A stretch of 64,000 bases of DNA from NCBI GenBank assembly GCA_965249895.1, contig CBDFNC010000005.1, positions 124,001-188,000 on the forward strand. Direction: 5' to 3'. The position numbers were made by a program, and so were the translations under genes. Source of the stretch: CBDFNC01 sp965249895. Lineage in GTDB: Bacteria > Pseudomonadota > Gammaproteobacteria > Enterobacterales > CBDFNC01. Of the stretch, positions 44,365 to 53,281 are shown in pieces (the first letter of the stretch is position 1; every line of letters begins with the position of its first letter). Under the pieces are notes generated by a model. It worked only from the letters and a program-made list of their open reading frames with translations, ran no database searches and was not told the DNA's origin.

Positions 44365-44949
44365 ATGATGGCCAATAAACTCTTGCTGGCGTCAACATCT
44401 CCATTTCGAAAACAGCTTTTAGATAAACTTAATCTGCCATTTGCCACCCAGAGCCCCTTGGTAGACGAAACCGCCCTGCCCGATGAATCAGCCCTTGAAC
44501 TGGTGGAGCGATTGGCCATCGCCAAGGCGCAAGCCGTGGCTGATAAAAATCCGGGCGCTCTGGTCATCGGCTCAGATCAGGTGTGTGTGAATGGATTTCA
44601 GGTGCTGGGTAAACCGGGTGACTATGATAATGCCGTTGGGCAACTCCGTGCAGCCAGTGGTAAATCCATCACCTTTTATACTGGTTTGGCGTTGGTTAAC
44701 AGCGATAGCGGCCATATCCAATCTCTTGTAGAACCCTATAAGGTACACTTTAAGACCTTAACCGACAATATGATCCACAATTACCTGGTGGCTGAAACTC
44801 CGTATAATTGTGCAGGCAGCTTTAAAAGCGAAGGTCTTGGTATTAGTTTGTTTAGTCGCCTTGAAGGCAAAGATCCCAATACACTGATAGGTTTACCGTT
44901 AATATCACTGATTGAGATGCTGGAGTATGAAGGGCTCAAGGTTATCTGA
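44365..44949 (+). CDS. yceF: Maf-type nucleotide pyrophosphatase YceF (7-methyl-GTP)
   Basis: Hydrolyses noncanonical nucleoside triphosphates; the YceF subgroup prefers m7GTP. 194 residues with ASTSPFRKQLL at the N-terminus, VDETALPDES, IGSDQVCV and the subgroup-typical CAGSFKSEGLGI and LEGKDPNTLIGLPL. Two adjacent ATG codons are possible starts (44365 or 44368). It is divergent from yceD, the arrangement seen in E. coli. Confidence 0.93.
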   Translation: MMANKLLLASTSPFRKQLLDKLNLPFATQSPLVDETALPDESALELVERLAIAKAQAVADKNPGALVIGSDQVCVNGFQVLGKPGDYDNAVGQLRAASGKSITFYTGLALVNSDSGHIQSLVEPYKVHFKTLTDNMIHNYLVAETPYNCAGSFKSEGLGISLFSRLEGKDPNTLIGLPLISLIEMLEYEGLKVI

Positions 44950-44954
44950 CTCAG

Positions 44955-44986
44955 AAAGGTATCCTTGCGTTGGCCAGGATACCTTT
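44955..44986. terminator. Bidirectional terminator between yceF and HAD gene
   Basis: A perfect 10-bp stem AAAGGTATCC / GGATACCTTT with a 12-base loop, between two convergent genes. Confidence 0.8.
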
Positions 44987-44989
44987 CCT

Positions 44990-45631
44990 TTATAAGCAGT
45001 CGTACAGACCCGCAATGTTATCGAGTACAACCAAGGGCCCTACTTCGCTTAATAATTCCCGGCTGTGCACGCCATGGCTTATGCCAATACTGTCCATATC
45101 GATGGCCTGCGCCATTTCCAGGTCATAGCAAGAATCCCCTACCATTACGGTATCCTTGGCGTCGATATCGAGCTCTTGCAATATTTGCTTAAGCATTAAC
45201 GGATCGGGTTTTGAATTTGCCTCGTCACTGCACCGGCTGGTGACAAAATAGCTGTCCAGCTGATTTCCCTGCAGTACATGGTCTAGCCCCGCCCGACTTT
45301 TCCCCGTCGCCACCGCTAATAAGTAGCCCTGGTTATGCAAGAATTTAATCAGTTCAATGGCACCGGTGTAAAATGGCATTGGCGTGGTATCCAAGACTTT
45401 AAACTGCTCGCGATAGGCTTCAATCATGGATTGTCGCTGTTGGTCTGATACCGCAGGGTATAGTACAGACATTGCCTTATTGAGGCTCAGGCCGATAATA
45501 TTCTTAATCTCTTGTTTAGCTCTTATCTCAAGGCCAACAGCCAGCGCCGCTTTTTCAATACAAGCCACTATTTTTGGCACCGAGTCCATCAAGGTGCCAT
45601 CCCAATCAAAAATAACCAGCTTATAGTTCAA
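44990..45631 (-). CDS. HAD-superfamily phosphatase (Gph-like)
   Basis: A 213-residue haloacid-dehalogenase-fold hydrolase: motif I DWDGTLMDS (near 9-17), motif II ATGKSRAGL, and motif III/IV with KPDPLML...MVGDSCYDLEMA. It resembles phosphoglycolate phosphatase-like proteins that sit beside rluC; the substrate is not certain. It starts 2 bases after the rluC stop, so it is co-transcribed with rluC. Confidence 0.88.
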   Translation of the reverse strand: MNYKLVIFDWDGTLMDSVPKIVACIEKAALAVGLEIRAKQEIKNIIGLSLNKAMSVLYPAVSDQQRQSMIEAYREQFKVLDTTPMPFYTGAIELIKFLHNQGYLLAVATGKSRAGLDHVLQGNQLDSYFVTSRCSDEANSKPDPLMLKQILQELDIDAKDTVMVGDSCYDLEMAQAIDMDSIGISHGVHSRELLSEVGPLVVLDNIAGLYDCL

Positions 45632-45633
45632 TG

Positions 45634-46572
45634 TCAGACCTTCTTTAATTTTTCTAGTACGCCTTTAAGCGCATCATCCAGCGGCGCCTCAACCAGCATC
45701 TTTTGCTCTAATCCAGGATGGAAAAACTCCAGGCTGGCAGCATGAAGAAACAAGCGGTTTAACCCAAAGCCCTGCATGGTTTCGGTAAATCCATTGTCGC
45801 CATACTTGTCGTCACATGCGATGGGATGGCCGTTACAAGCACAGTGCACGCGGATCTGATGAGTTCGTCCGGTAACAGGGCTTGCTTGTACCAAAGTGGC
45901 ACCGTCAAAACGTTGAATGATTTTAAACCGAGTTTCGGAAGGTTTACCCTCAGGGTTGACCTTAACCAAAGATTGCTCGGCATGTTTTAATAGTGGTGCA
46001 TCCACCACGCGTTTAGCGCGAGACCATTGCCCCTGTACCAATGCCTGATAGCGTTTTTGCATGGTTTTGTGCCTGAGCTGTTCGTGCAAGGCTTTTAGTG
46101 CGCTGCGCTTTTTCGCTATCAGCAAGCATCCCGAGGTGGCCTTATCTAATCTGTGCACCAACTCCAAAAAGCGTTGTGTTGGCCTGAGTGCCCTCATCCC
46201 TTCGATAACGCCAAAGCTCAAACCGCTGCCGCCATGAACTGCCATGCCCGATGGTTTGTTCAACACGATCAGGGCATCATCTTCGAATAAAATGTGCTTC
46301 TCTAGCGCCGCAATTTTATTGAGCTTTGCCGAAGGTAGTGCTTGCTGCTCGGCGACACGCACCGGCGGCACCCGCACCATATCTCCCAATTGCAATTTGT
46401 ACTCGGGCTTTACCCGCTTCTTATTTACCCGTACCTCACCTTTGCGAATGATCCTGTAAATTAGGCTTTTGGGTACCCCTTTTAACTGTGTTTTTAAAAA
46501 GTTGTCGATACGCTGCTCAAGATTTTCCTGAAAAATCTCAATAAATCTTACTGTCTGATTAGTTTCTTTCAT
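45634..46572 (-). CDS. rluC: 23S rRNA pseudouridine(955/2504/2580) synthase
   Basis: Makes three pseudouridines in 23S rRNA. 312 residues with an N-terminal S4 RNA-binding domain (about 18-80, RIDNFLKTQLKGVPKSLIYRIIRKGEVRVN in pattern) and the catalytic Asp in HRLDKATSG (near 143). It is divergent from rne as in E. coli, which supports rluC over other Rlu family members. Confidence 0.94.
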   Translation of the reverse strand: MKETNQTVRFIEIFQENLEQRIDNFLKTQLKGVPKSLIYRIIRKGEVRVNKKRVKPEYKLQLGDMVRVPPVRVAEQQALPSAKLNKIAALEKHILFEDDALIVLNKPSGMAVHGGSGLSFGVIEGMRALRPTQRFLELVHRLDKATSGCLLIAKKRSALKALHEQLRHKTMQKRYQALVQGQWSRAKRVVDAPLLKHAEQSLVKVNPEGKPSETRFKIIQRFDGATLVQASPVTGRTHQIRVHCACNGHPIACDDKYGDNGFTETMQGFGLNRLFLHAASLEFFHPGLEQKMLVEAPLDDALKGVLEKLKKV

Positions 46573-46744
46573 TTAGCCAGTTTAGGTTCGCTGAGACAGG
46601 AACCTGCAATCATTATCCAAAGGGAGTTTGTCTTTCGGTCATCACCTATAGTGCGCTTTACAGCCAGGCGTACAAATATTAAACAAACCATGAGAGGATT
46701 TATTTTAACAGAACTCACTCTTTATTTGCTGGAAAAATGTAGCC

Positions 46745-46774
46745 TTGCTATAGTTGCCTTGAAAATGGGATAAT
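46745..46774 (+). promoter_or_regulatory. Putative rne promoter
   Basis: A -35 TTGCTA, an 18-base spacer and a -10 GATAAT. If used, the rne leader would be about 310 bases, similar to the long autoregulatory leader of E. coli rne. Confidence 0.5.
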
Positions 46775-46815
46775 AAGCCGGATTTTCGTTACTGATTTGC
46801 TTATAACGATCCCAC

Positions 46816-46839
46816 GGAGCGTGTCTGACAGACCGCTCC
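46816..46839 (+). other. Strong hairpin at the start of the rne leader
   Basis: The arms GGAGCG and CGCTCC enclose a second stem GTCT-GAC-AGAC with a single bulged T. It would lie near the 5' end of the predicted rne transcript and could protect it or help sense RNase E. Confidence 0.55.
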
Positions 46840-46852
46840 AGAGCGCCGCATT

Positions 46853-46957
46853 CTTTAGCAAGATCAACCCACAAGGGTTCTATTGCGCTCCAAGCAGCAC
46901 AAGATCTTTAGCAAGATCAACCCATAAGGGTTCTATTGCGCTCCAAGAAGCACAAGA
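46853..46957 (+). repeat. Two tandem 53-base units in the rne leader
   Basis: CTTTAGCAAGATCAACCCAC... at 46853-46905 is repeated almost perfectly at 46906-46957. Each unit holds a mini-hairpin AACCC-AYAA-GGGTT followed by TCTATTGCGCTCCAAG. In E. coli the rne leader contains hairpins bound by RNase E for feedback control; a doubled structural element here may play that part. Confidence 0.8.
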
Positions 46958-47090
46958 TAGTTTGATAAACGCCAACACGCGCCCCATGCATAACCAACCG
47001 GGAGGTTGCTTTAAATGCCGTAGACTCGGGGCCAGGCGCAGCCATCGAATGTGGCGAATATATAAAAAATACCAAATTTAAGAGTACAAA

Positions 47091-50000
47091 ATGAAAAGAA
47101 TGTTAATTAACGCAACTCAGGCAGAAGAGTTGCGTGTAGCCCTCGTTGACGGGCAAAAAATATATGATCTCGATATTGAAAGCCCTGGCCATGATCAAAA
47201 AAAGGCCAACATCTATAAAGGTAAAATCACTCGCGTCGAACCCAGCCTGGAAGCTGCGTTTGTTGACTATGGAGCGGACAGACACGGTTTTTTACCGTTA
47301 AAGGAAGTTGCGAGAAACTACTTCCCTAAAGGATATAGCTATCAAGGCAGACCCAACATTAAAGATGTGTTGCGTGAAGGCCAGGAAGTCATTATCCAGA
47401 TTGAAAAAGAGGAAAGAGGCAATAAAGGCGCAGCACTGACCACCTTTATCAGTCTGGCGGGCAGCTATTTAGTATTGATGCCTAACAACCCCCGTGCCGG
47501 TGGTATTTCCCGCCGCATCGAAGGTGATGAACGTACCGAACTTAAAGAGTCCTTGAGCAAACTTGATTTGCCTGAAGGTATGGGTTTGATCGTGCGCACT
47601 GCTGGCGTAGGCAAGTCAGCGGAGGAGCTTAAATGGGATCTAAAGGTCCTGCTTAATCACTGGCATTCAATTGCCGACGCATCCGAAACTAAGTCAGCGC
47701 CATTTTTGATCCACCGAGAAAGCAACGTTATCGTGCGTGCGATTCGTGACTATCTACGTCGTGATATCGGTGAAATCCTTATTGACCACTCCAAAACCTT
47801 TGAGCTGGCAAAACAGCATATTGCTATGGTGCGCCCTGACTTCGAAAGTAGAGTCAAACTGTACCAAGGTGAAATTCCACTGTTTACCCACTACCAGGTA
47901 GAGAGTCAGATCCAGTCTGCATTCCAACGTGAAGTCCGCCTACCTTCCGGTGGTAGCATAGTTATTGATCCAACCGAAGCCTTAACGTCCATTGATATCA
48001 ACTCCGCTCGAGCTACACGTGGTAGTGACATCGAAGAAACGGCACTAAACACCAACCTGGAAGCTGCCGAAGAGATAGCACGTCAATTAAGGCTGCGGGA
48101 CTTGGGTGGTCTGGTGGTTATCGATTTTATCGACATGACACCGGTACGCCATCAAAGAGAGGTGGAGAATCGCATGCGTGAGTCTGTTCGCCAGGACAGA
48201 GCTCGGGTTCAATTGGGCCGCATCTCACGTTTTGGACTGATGGAAATGTCGCGTCAGCGATTACGTCCATCATTAGGTGAATCAGCATCTCACGTGTGCC
48301 CACGTTGTAGTGGCCAAGGCACCATTCGCGATGACGAATCCTTGGCGTTAGCTATTCTTCGTTTGATTGAAGAAGAAGGCTTAAAAGAAAATACAGTGAA
48401 AATCCAGGCCATGGTGCCGGTAGCCGTTGCGGCCTATCTGCTTAATGAAAAGCGTCGCGATGTAGCTAAAGTTGAAAAGCGTCACAACGTAGAAGTTTTC
48501 ATAATCCCAAATGCCAATTTTGAAACGCCGCATTTCGAGATCAATCGCTTACGTAAAAATGATGAAGAAGCTGAGCAAATTGATTACGACAGCCTCGAGA
48601 AAAAACACGAGGTATATCAGCCTTCAGTTATCTCGGACTCTAAAAAGGCTGCCGAAGAGCCAGCATTGCAAGGTTTCTCAACGCCTTCAGCACCTGCACC
48701 TACAGCGGCAAAGCCAGAGGCTCAGGCTCAGGCTCAGGCTCAACAACCCCTGTTAGCTCGTTTGTTTAGCGCACTCGGCTCTATCTTTAGCACCGAGGAA
48801 ACTAAAGAAGACAAAACAGAGAAGAAAGTTGAGAAACCGTCAGAGCAAACGGAACCGCGTAACAAGGACAATCGTCGTAGACGAGACCGTTCGGAACGAG
48901 GGCCTAAAGGCGAACGTTCCCAGGTCAGAAAACCGAAGGGCGAACGTACCCAGGGTCGTAGAGGCGAACAAGAGCGCGCTAAAGCCAAACCTGAAGAAAA
49001 AGCTGATGTGGAACCTAGCAAAGCTCGCCAGGAAAAGCCGCAACGCGAACAGCAACCTGTAAAAGAACAGGTCGTTGCTGAGCGCAGACAACGACGTGAC
49101 TTGCGTAAAAAAGTGCGTATTGCCAAAGACGATACTCCAGAGGCAAGTGCAGCGCAGGAACAACAAAAACCTGCTAAAAGACCAGCGAAGAAACAGGCTA
49201 AAAAACCTGTAAAAAGCTCGACTGAAGTTGTTGCAGAGCAAATACCAGCCGTACAGCCCGCAGTCGAAGAAAAATTAAGCTTACAGCAGGAACAACAAGT
49301 CCAAGGTGAGCAAACAGAAGCTGTCGATGAAAACCAGAGCAATCAGGAGCATCAACCGGTAGAAATGCCGCAGCGCCGTGGTCGCCGTTCTCCAAGACAC
49401 TTGCGTAGTACGGGTCAAAGAAGAAAACGCTTTAGCGATCAAAAATCTGATCCAAGTGATGAGCACTCTGCGCCAATCACTGAAGATCCAATCGCCCAGC
49501 GTTATCCTGAAAACAGCACTGGCCCTGCTGAAGAGTCAGCTGCGATAGAAGCTGATACAAGTTTGCCAGTGTCTGCACCGGCGGCTAAACCTGTAACTGC
49601 AGAGGTGGCTAAGCCTGTGACTGCACCAGCAGCTAAACCGGTAACCGCACCAGCTGCTATGCCGATAACCGCACCAGCAGCGAAACCGGTAACCGCACCA
49701 GCAGCTAAGCCGGTAACCGCACCAGCAGCTAAGCCGGTAACCGCACCAGCAGCTAAGCCGGTAACCGCACCAGCAGCTAAGCCGGTAACCGCACCAGCAG
49801 CTAAGCCGGTAACCGCAGAAGCAGCTAAACCGGTAACCGCACCAGCAGCTAAGCCGGTAACCGCACCAGCAGCTAAGCCAGTAACCGCAGAAGCAGCTAA
49901 ACCGGTAACCGCACCAGCAGCTAAGCCGGTAACCGCAGAAGCGGCTAAGCCGGTAACCGCACCAGCAGCTAAGCCGGTAACCGCAGAAGCGGCTAAGCCG

Positions 50001-50390
50001 GTAACCGCACCAGCAGCTAAGCCGGTAACCGCAGAAGCAGCTAAGCCGGTAACCGCAGAAGCGGCTAAGCCGGTAACCGCAGAAGCGGCTAAGCCGGTAA
50101 CCGCACCAGCAGCTAAACCGGTAACCGCAGAAGCAAAACCTGCTCCATCAGTAGAAGTGGCTACGGCAAAACCTGCTGAAGCTCGCGTTGTACCTGCAGA
50201 AAAAGTTGCCCACAAGCAATCGTCAGCGACTGCTGAAATGACAAAACCGGTTACCGAGCAGGTTACCAATGTAGATTTGGAGGTAAAAGAAGCCAAGGAC
50301 CGCTTAAATGTGGTTAAGTCTTCAAAACAAGCCGGCAGTCGATTTGCCTCTTCAAGCTCTTCTAGCGATATGGTGAAACCTCAGGGTTAA
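47091..50390 (+). CDS. rne: Ribonuclease E
   Basis: Main endonuclease of mRNA decay and rRNA/tRNA processing, scaffold of the degradosome. 1099 residues. N-terminal half: S1 domain (about 36-120), 5'-sensor, and DNase I-like site with D302 (TSIDINSARATRG) and D345 (VVIDFIDM). The zinc-link cysteines C403 and C406 lie in CPRCSGQG; all are near the E. coli positions. C-terminal half: basic Arg-rich RNA-binding stretch (about 585-640), Glu/Lys/Gln-rich linkers, then 23 tandem octapeptides at about residues 829-1012. The tail ends SRFASSSSS..MVKPQG, perhaps a form of the PNPase-binding end seen in related genera. ATG at 47091. Feedback regulation through the leader is likely. Confidence 0.96.
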   Translation: MKRMLINATQAEELRVALVDGQKIYDLDIESPGHDQKKANIYKGKITRVEPSLEAAFVDYGADRHGFLPLKEVARNYFPKGYSYQGRPNIKDVLREGQEVIIQIEKEERGNKGAALTTFISLAGSYLVLMPNNPRAGGISRRIEGDERTELKESLSKLDLPEGMGLIVRTAGVGKSAEELKWDLKVLLNHWHSIADASETKSAPFLIHRESNVIVRAIRDYLRRDIGEILIDHSKTFELAKQHIAMVRPDFESRVKLYQGEIPLFTHYQVESQIQSAFQREVRLPSGGSIVIDPTEALTSIDINSARATRGSDIEETALNTNLEAAEEIARQLRLRDLGGLVVIDFIDMTPVRHQREVENRMRESVRQDRARVQLGRISRFGLMEMSRQRLRPSLGESASHVCPRCSGQGTIRDDESLALAILRLIEEEGLKENTVKIQAMVPVAVAAYLLNEKRRDVAKVEKRHNVEVFIIPNANFETPHFEINRLRKNDEEAEQIDYDSLEKKHEVYQPSVISDSKKAAEEPALQGFSTPSAPAPTAAKPEAQAQAQAQQPLLARLFSALGSIFSTEETKEDKTEKKVEKPSEQTEPRNKDNRRRRDRSERGPKGERSQVRKPKGERTQGRRGEQERAKAKPEEKADVEPSKARQEKPQREQQPVKEQVVAERRQRRDLRKKVRIAKDDTPEASAAQEQQKPAKRPAKKQAKKPVKSSTEVVAEQIPAVQPAVEEKLSLQQEQQVQGEQTEAVDENQSNQEHQPVEMPQRRGRRSPRHLRSTGQRRKRFSDQKSDPSDEHSAPITEDPIAQRYPENSTGPAEESAAIEADTSLPVSAPAAKPVTAEVAKPVTAPAAKPVTAPAAMPITAPAAKPVTAPAAKPVTAPAAKPVTAPAAKPVTAPAAKPVTAPAAKPVTAEAAKPVTAPAAKPVTAPAAKPVTAEAAKPVTAPAAKPVTAEAAKPVTAPAAKPVTAEAAKPVTAPAAKPVTAEAAKPVTAEAAKPVTAEAAKPVTAPAAKPVTAEAKPAPSVEVATAKPAEARVVPAEKVAHKQSSATAEMTKPVTEQVTNVDLEVKEAKDRLNVVKSSKQAGSRFASSSSSSDMVKPQG
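49575..50126 (+). repeat. 23 x 24-bp in-frame repeat inside rne
   Basis: A tandem array of 24-base units encoding the octapeptide A-(P/E)-A-A-K-P-V-T, with P and E variants alternating, and three early divergent units (AEVAKPVT, APAAMPIT). Exactly 23 units fit 552 bases. Most units are nearly identical in DNA, so copy number should be unstable and strain-variable. Confidence 0.95.
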
Positions 50391-50414
50391 TCCATTCGTC
50401 ACTTGTATGTCACA

Positions 50415-50443
50415 AAAGACCGCCATCATTAGGCGGTCTTTTT
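50415..50443 (+). terminator. Terminator after rne
   Basis: A 10-bp stem AAAGACCGCC / GGCGGTCTTT followed by T5. Confidence 0.88.
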
Positions 50444-50583
50444 AGTTACTCAAGTAATGAAATCTACCTGTTCCATTTTTACTTAGCACCGCGATAAGAC
50501 TCTTTGATAGACAGTTAAATTGTTGCTAGAATCGCTGCTTTTTCAACCACACTTATAACCAAGTCCAACAATAAGACGCACCC

Positions 50584-52155
50584 ATGTTTGAATTTCCCAA
50601 GTTCAGTAAAGCCAGTATTAAAAACGACGTCCTTTCGGGTTTAACCGTTGCACTCGCTCTCGTACCCGAAGCGGTAGCATTTGCCTTTGTCGCTGAAGTC
50701 GACCCTATGGTAGGTTTGTATGCGGCCTTTATGGTAGGTCTGATCACTTCCATCTTTGGAGGTCGTCCAGGTATGATTTCCGGCGCCACAGGCGCCATGG
50801 CCGTTGTAATGACTGCCCTGGTAGTCGAAGAGGGAGTGCAATACTTATTTGCCGCAGTTTTGCTCGCAGGTTTGTTCCAGATCCTCGCCGGTATATTCAG
50901 GCTAGGTAAGTTTATTCGGATTGTTCCCTACCCTGTGATGATAGGTTTTGTTAATGGCCTAGCTATCGTGATATTTTTGGCCCAATTCGGCCAATTTAAA
51001 GAGAAAATTGGTGTTGACGAGAAAGGCCACAATATCTATGCCTGGCTCGCCAATGATCAGTTAGCCATTATGCTGGGTTTGATCTTGTTAACCATGGCAA
51101 TCATCCATTACTTGCCGAAGCTGACAACCGCTATACCCTCTTCTCTTGTCGCCATAGTCACTGTCACCCTTATCGCTGTTGGCCTGAATCTGGACACTCG
51201 AAACGTATTGGATTACCTGATAAATATGACAGGTGATGAAAATGCTACCATCCAAGGTAGTTTACCTACTTTTGCCTTACCAGATGTTCCATTTACCTTA
51301 GAAACGCTAAAGGTGATCCTGCCTTACGCACTGATCCTCGCTGCTATCGGTTTAATTGAATCCTTGTTAACCCTTACCGTTATCGATGAAATGACAGGAA
51401 CTCGTGGCCGTGGTAACAAGGAATGTGTTGCTCAAGGCGTCGCCAACATGACCAACGGTGTATTTGGTGGTATGGGTGGTTGTGCAATGATCGGCCAGTC
51501 AATGATCAACATTAATTCCGGTGGCCGTGGCCGTTTATCCGGTATTACCGCAGCCCTGGCCCTGCTGTCCTTTATATTGTTTGCTTCAAACCTTATCGAA
51601 GTAGTACCGCTAGCCGCACTTGTCGGTGTTATGTTTATCGTTGTACTGGGCACGTTTGAATGGGCATCTTTCAAATTTATGCGTAAGATCCCCAAGCATG
51701 ACGCCTTTGTTATCGTGCTGGTAACCGTAGTGACAGTGTTGACCGACCTTGCCATTGCCGTGTTTGTTGGTGTAATTGTCTCTGCCTTAGTATTTGCTTG
51801 GCAACATGCGAAACACATACATGCGGAAGAAGAAACTGCAGATAGCGAAAGCAAAGTATATAAAGTAAACGGTCCGTTATTCTTCGGCTCTGTAAGTCAC
51901 TTCCTCGACTTGTTCGATATAAAGAACGACCCAAAGGATGTCATTATCGATTTCGCCGGTTCAAGAGTAGTTGATCATAGTGCAATAGAAGCTATTGATA
52001 CGCTAGCGGAGCGCTATATTGGTGAAGGAAAGCAACTTCATATCAAGCACTTAAGTCCTGAGTGCCGTAGATTGTTGGCTCGTGCCGGTGATTTGGTAGA
52101 AGTAAACCTGATTGAAGACCCCAACTATAAAGTGGTGTCTGACACACTAGCCTAA
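50584..52155 (+). CDS. SulP (SLC26) family anion permease with STAS domain
   Basis: An inner-membrane anion transporter of 523 residues with 10-14 membrane segments and a C-terminal cytoplasmic STAS domain (about 425-520, with VIIDFAGSRVVDHSAIEAID). The N-terminus DVLSGLTVALALVPEAVAFAF is the SulP signature. Substrates in the family include sulfate, bicarbonate and dicarboxylates; the sequence has a BicA-like look but this does not decide the ion. It stands alone between two terminators. Confidence 0.92.
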   Translation: MFEFPKFSKASIKNDVLSGLTVALALVPEAVAFAFVAEVDPMVGLYAAFMVGLITSIFGGRPGMISGATGAMAVVMTALVVEEGVQYLFAAVLLAGLFQILAGIFRLGKFIRIVPYPVMIGFVNGLAIVIFLAQFGQFKEKIGVDEKGHNIYAWLANDQLAIMLGLILLTMAIIHYLPKLTTAIPSSLVAIVTVTLIAVGLNLDTRNVLDYLINMTGDENATIQGSLPTFALPDVPFTLETLKVILPYALILAAIGLIESLLTLTVIDEMTGTRGRGNKECVAQGVANMTNGVFGGMGGCAMIGQSMININSGGRGRLSGITAALALLSFILFASNLIEVVPLAALVGVMFIVVLGTFEWASFKFMRKIPKHDAFVIVLVTVVTVLTDLAIAVFVGVIVSALVFAWQHAKHIHAEEETADSESKVYKVNGPLFFGSVSHFLDLFDIKNDPKDVIIDFAGSRVVDHSAIEAIDTLAERYIGEGKQLHIKHLSPECRRLLARAGDLVEVNLIEDPNYKVVSDTLA

Positions 52156-52160
52156 AACTC

Positions 52161-52185
52161 AAAGGGAGCATTACGCTCCCTTTTT
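52161..52185. terminator. Bidirectional terminator between sulP and phosphatase
   Basis: A stem AAAGGGAGC / GCTCCCTTT with a 5-base loop and T5, between convergent genes. Confidence 0.88.
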
Positions 52186-52654
52186 ACTGCTCCAACCTAT
52201 CTAGAAAATTATCAGCCGCATCTTCAATAAGATCCAGAACGCGCTCAAACCCTCCCTCTCCGCCATAATAGGGATCGGGGATTTCCATTTCTATACTATT
52301 ACCAAAACCTAAAAACAGGCGAACTTTACCCTGATACTGACCAGGACAAACGGACAAGAGATCATCCAGGTTGTGATTGTCCGCGGCCAAAATTAAATCA
52401 AAGTACTCAAAATCACTGGCCGTCACCTTACGCGACGTAATGCCACTAAATGTATAACCCCTTGCCTCTGCGGCAAGTTTAGATCTGCTGTCAGGCGATT
52501 CCCCGGTATGTGAACCGATTGTCCCTGCTGAGTCAATTTCAAGTTTTAGCCCTCTGTTATTTGCTTTATATCTTAATACAGCTTCAGCTGTAGGAGAGCG
52601 GCAAATATTGCCCATGCAGACCAATAAAATACTATTAATATCTTTATTGCTCAT
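52184..52654 (-). CDS. Low-molecular-weight protein tyrosine phosphatase
   Basis: A 156-residue phosphatase with the P-loop CMGNICRSP (Cys13) and the general acid in DPYYGG (near 127). Such enzymes remove phosphate from tyrosine kinases that control polysaccharide export or from arginine/tyrosine sites; no exopolysaccharide genes are in sight, so the partner is unknown. ATG at 52654. Confidence 0.93.
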   Translation of the reverse strand: MSNKDINSILLVCMGNICRSPTAEAVLRYKANNRGLKLEIDSAGTIGSHTGESPDSRSKLAAEARGYTFSGITSRKVTASDFEYFDLILAADNHNLDDLLSVCPGQYQGKVRLFLGFGNSIEMEIPDPYYGGEGGFERVLDLIEDAADNFLDRLEQ

Positions 52655-53281
52655 ATACCTATCTCTCTCTTACTGGTTAGTGGAGCGGGCAAAAACCAAT
52701 TCTGGTCGCTAATGCTGGTAACATAGCACGGACATGAACATTAATTATACGTCAGTGTTAATACATCAGAATATTTGCGGGCTACTGTGATCAGTGTTAA
52801 TGGCTAATTTACCTTATCCGCAAGCGATCAAAATATAAGATTTTGACAAATAAACGCCCCATGACCTGATTCAGCGAATGTAATCAGCGAAACTATTACC
52901 GCAAGGTTCGCTGAACACGTTTGGCAGCTTAAAATTATTCTTCCACGGTTACCAAGTTTAATCGGTTTCCCGTTAATAAGATTGCCTTCACTGTTTCGCC
53001 AGGTAAGCACTCCCAAGCAACATGGGAACGGATATTCGGAAACAGTCACCCGGCCAATCAAGGAAAGTGGCCCGGTAGATAGAACCGTAGGCATAGCCGC
53101 CCGTCGTTCAGTAATGGCTCAAAAGCTATTTCGGCTTCGGCAAAATAAATCCAGGTAACCAGTGTCATAACAAGATCAGATATTTTTATGCTCCTGTAAG
53201 GTAAATACAGACGATACTCAGGATCTGAACTAAAATACCAACTAAATATCAAGTCCCGTAATAGGTACCTGCTTTATTTTG
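52655..53281. other. 627-base gap, no supported gene
   Basis: Two short overlapping minus-strand open frames (88 and 64 codons, 52828-53252) are present. They show no start signals, no family pattern and different frames. They could be the remains of one small gene (fragments YLPYRSIKISD..., PIKLGNRGRIILS). I see no RNA gene. Confidence 0.4.

Noticed and set aside
46853..46957. Possible CRISPR-like direct repeats
   Set aside because: Only two adjacent copies with no spacer between them, in the leader of rne and without cas genes.
48740..49342. A 200-codon Cys/Ser-rich minus-strand frame inside rne
   Set aside because: Composition is an artefact of the Gln/Arg/Lys-rich rne coding strand; rne is clearly the real gene here.
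49502..50296. A 264-codon open frame on the minus strand opposite rne
   Set aside because: It is the mirror of the GC-regular 24-bp repeat, which keeps the opposite strand open; it has no independent start signals or family pattern.
52828..53252. Two minus-strand open frames of 88 and 64 codons
   Set aside because: Different frames, no ribosome sites, no recognisable motifs; at most a gene remnant.
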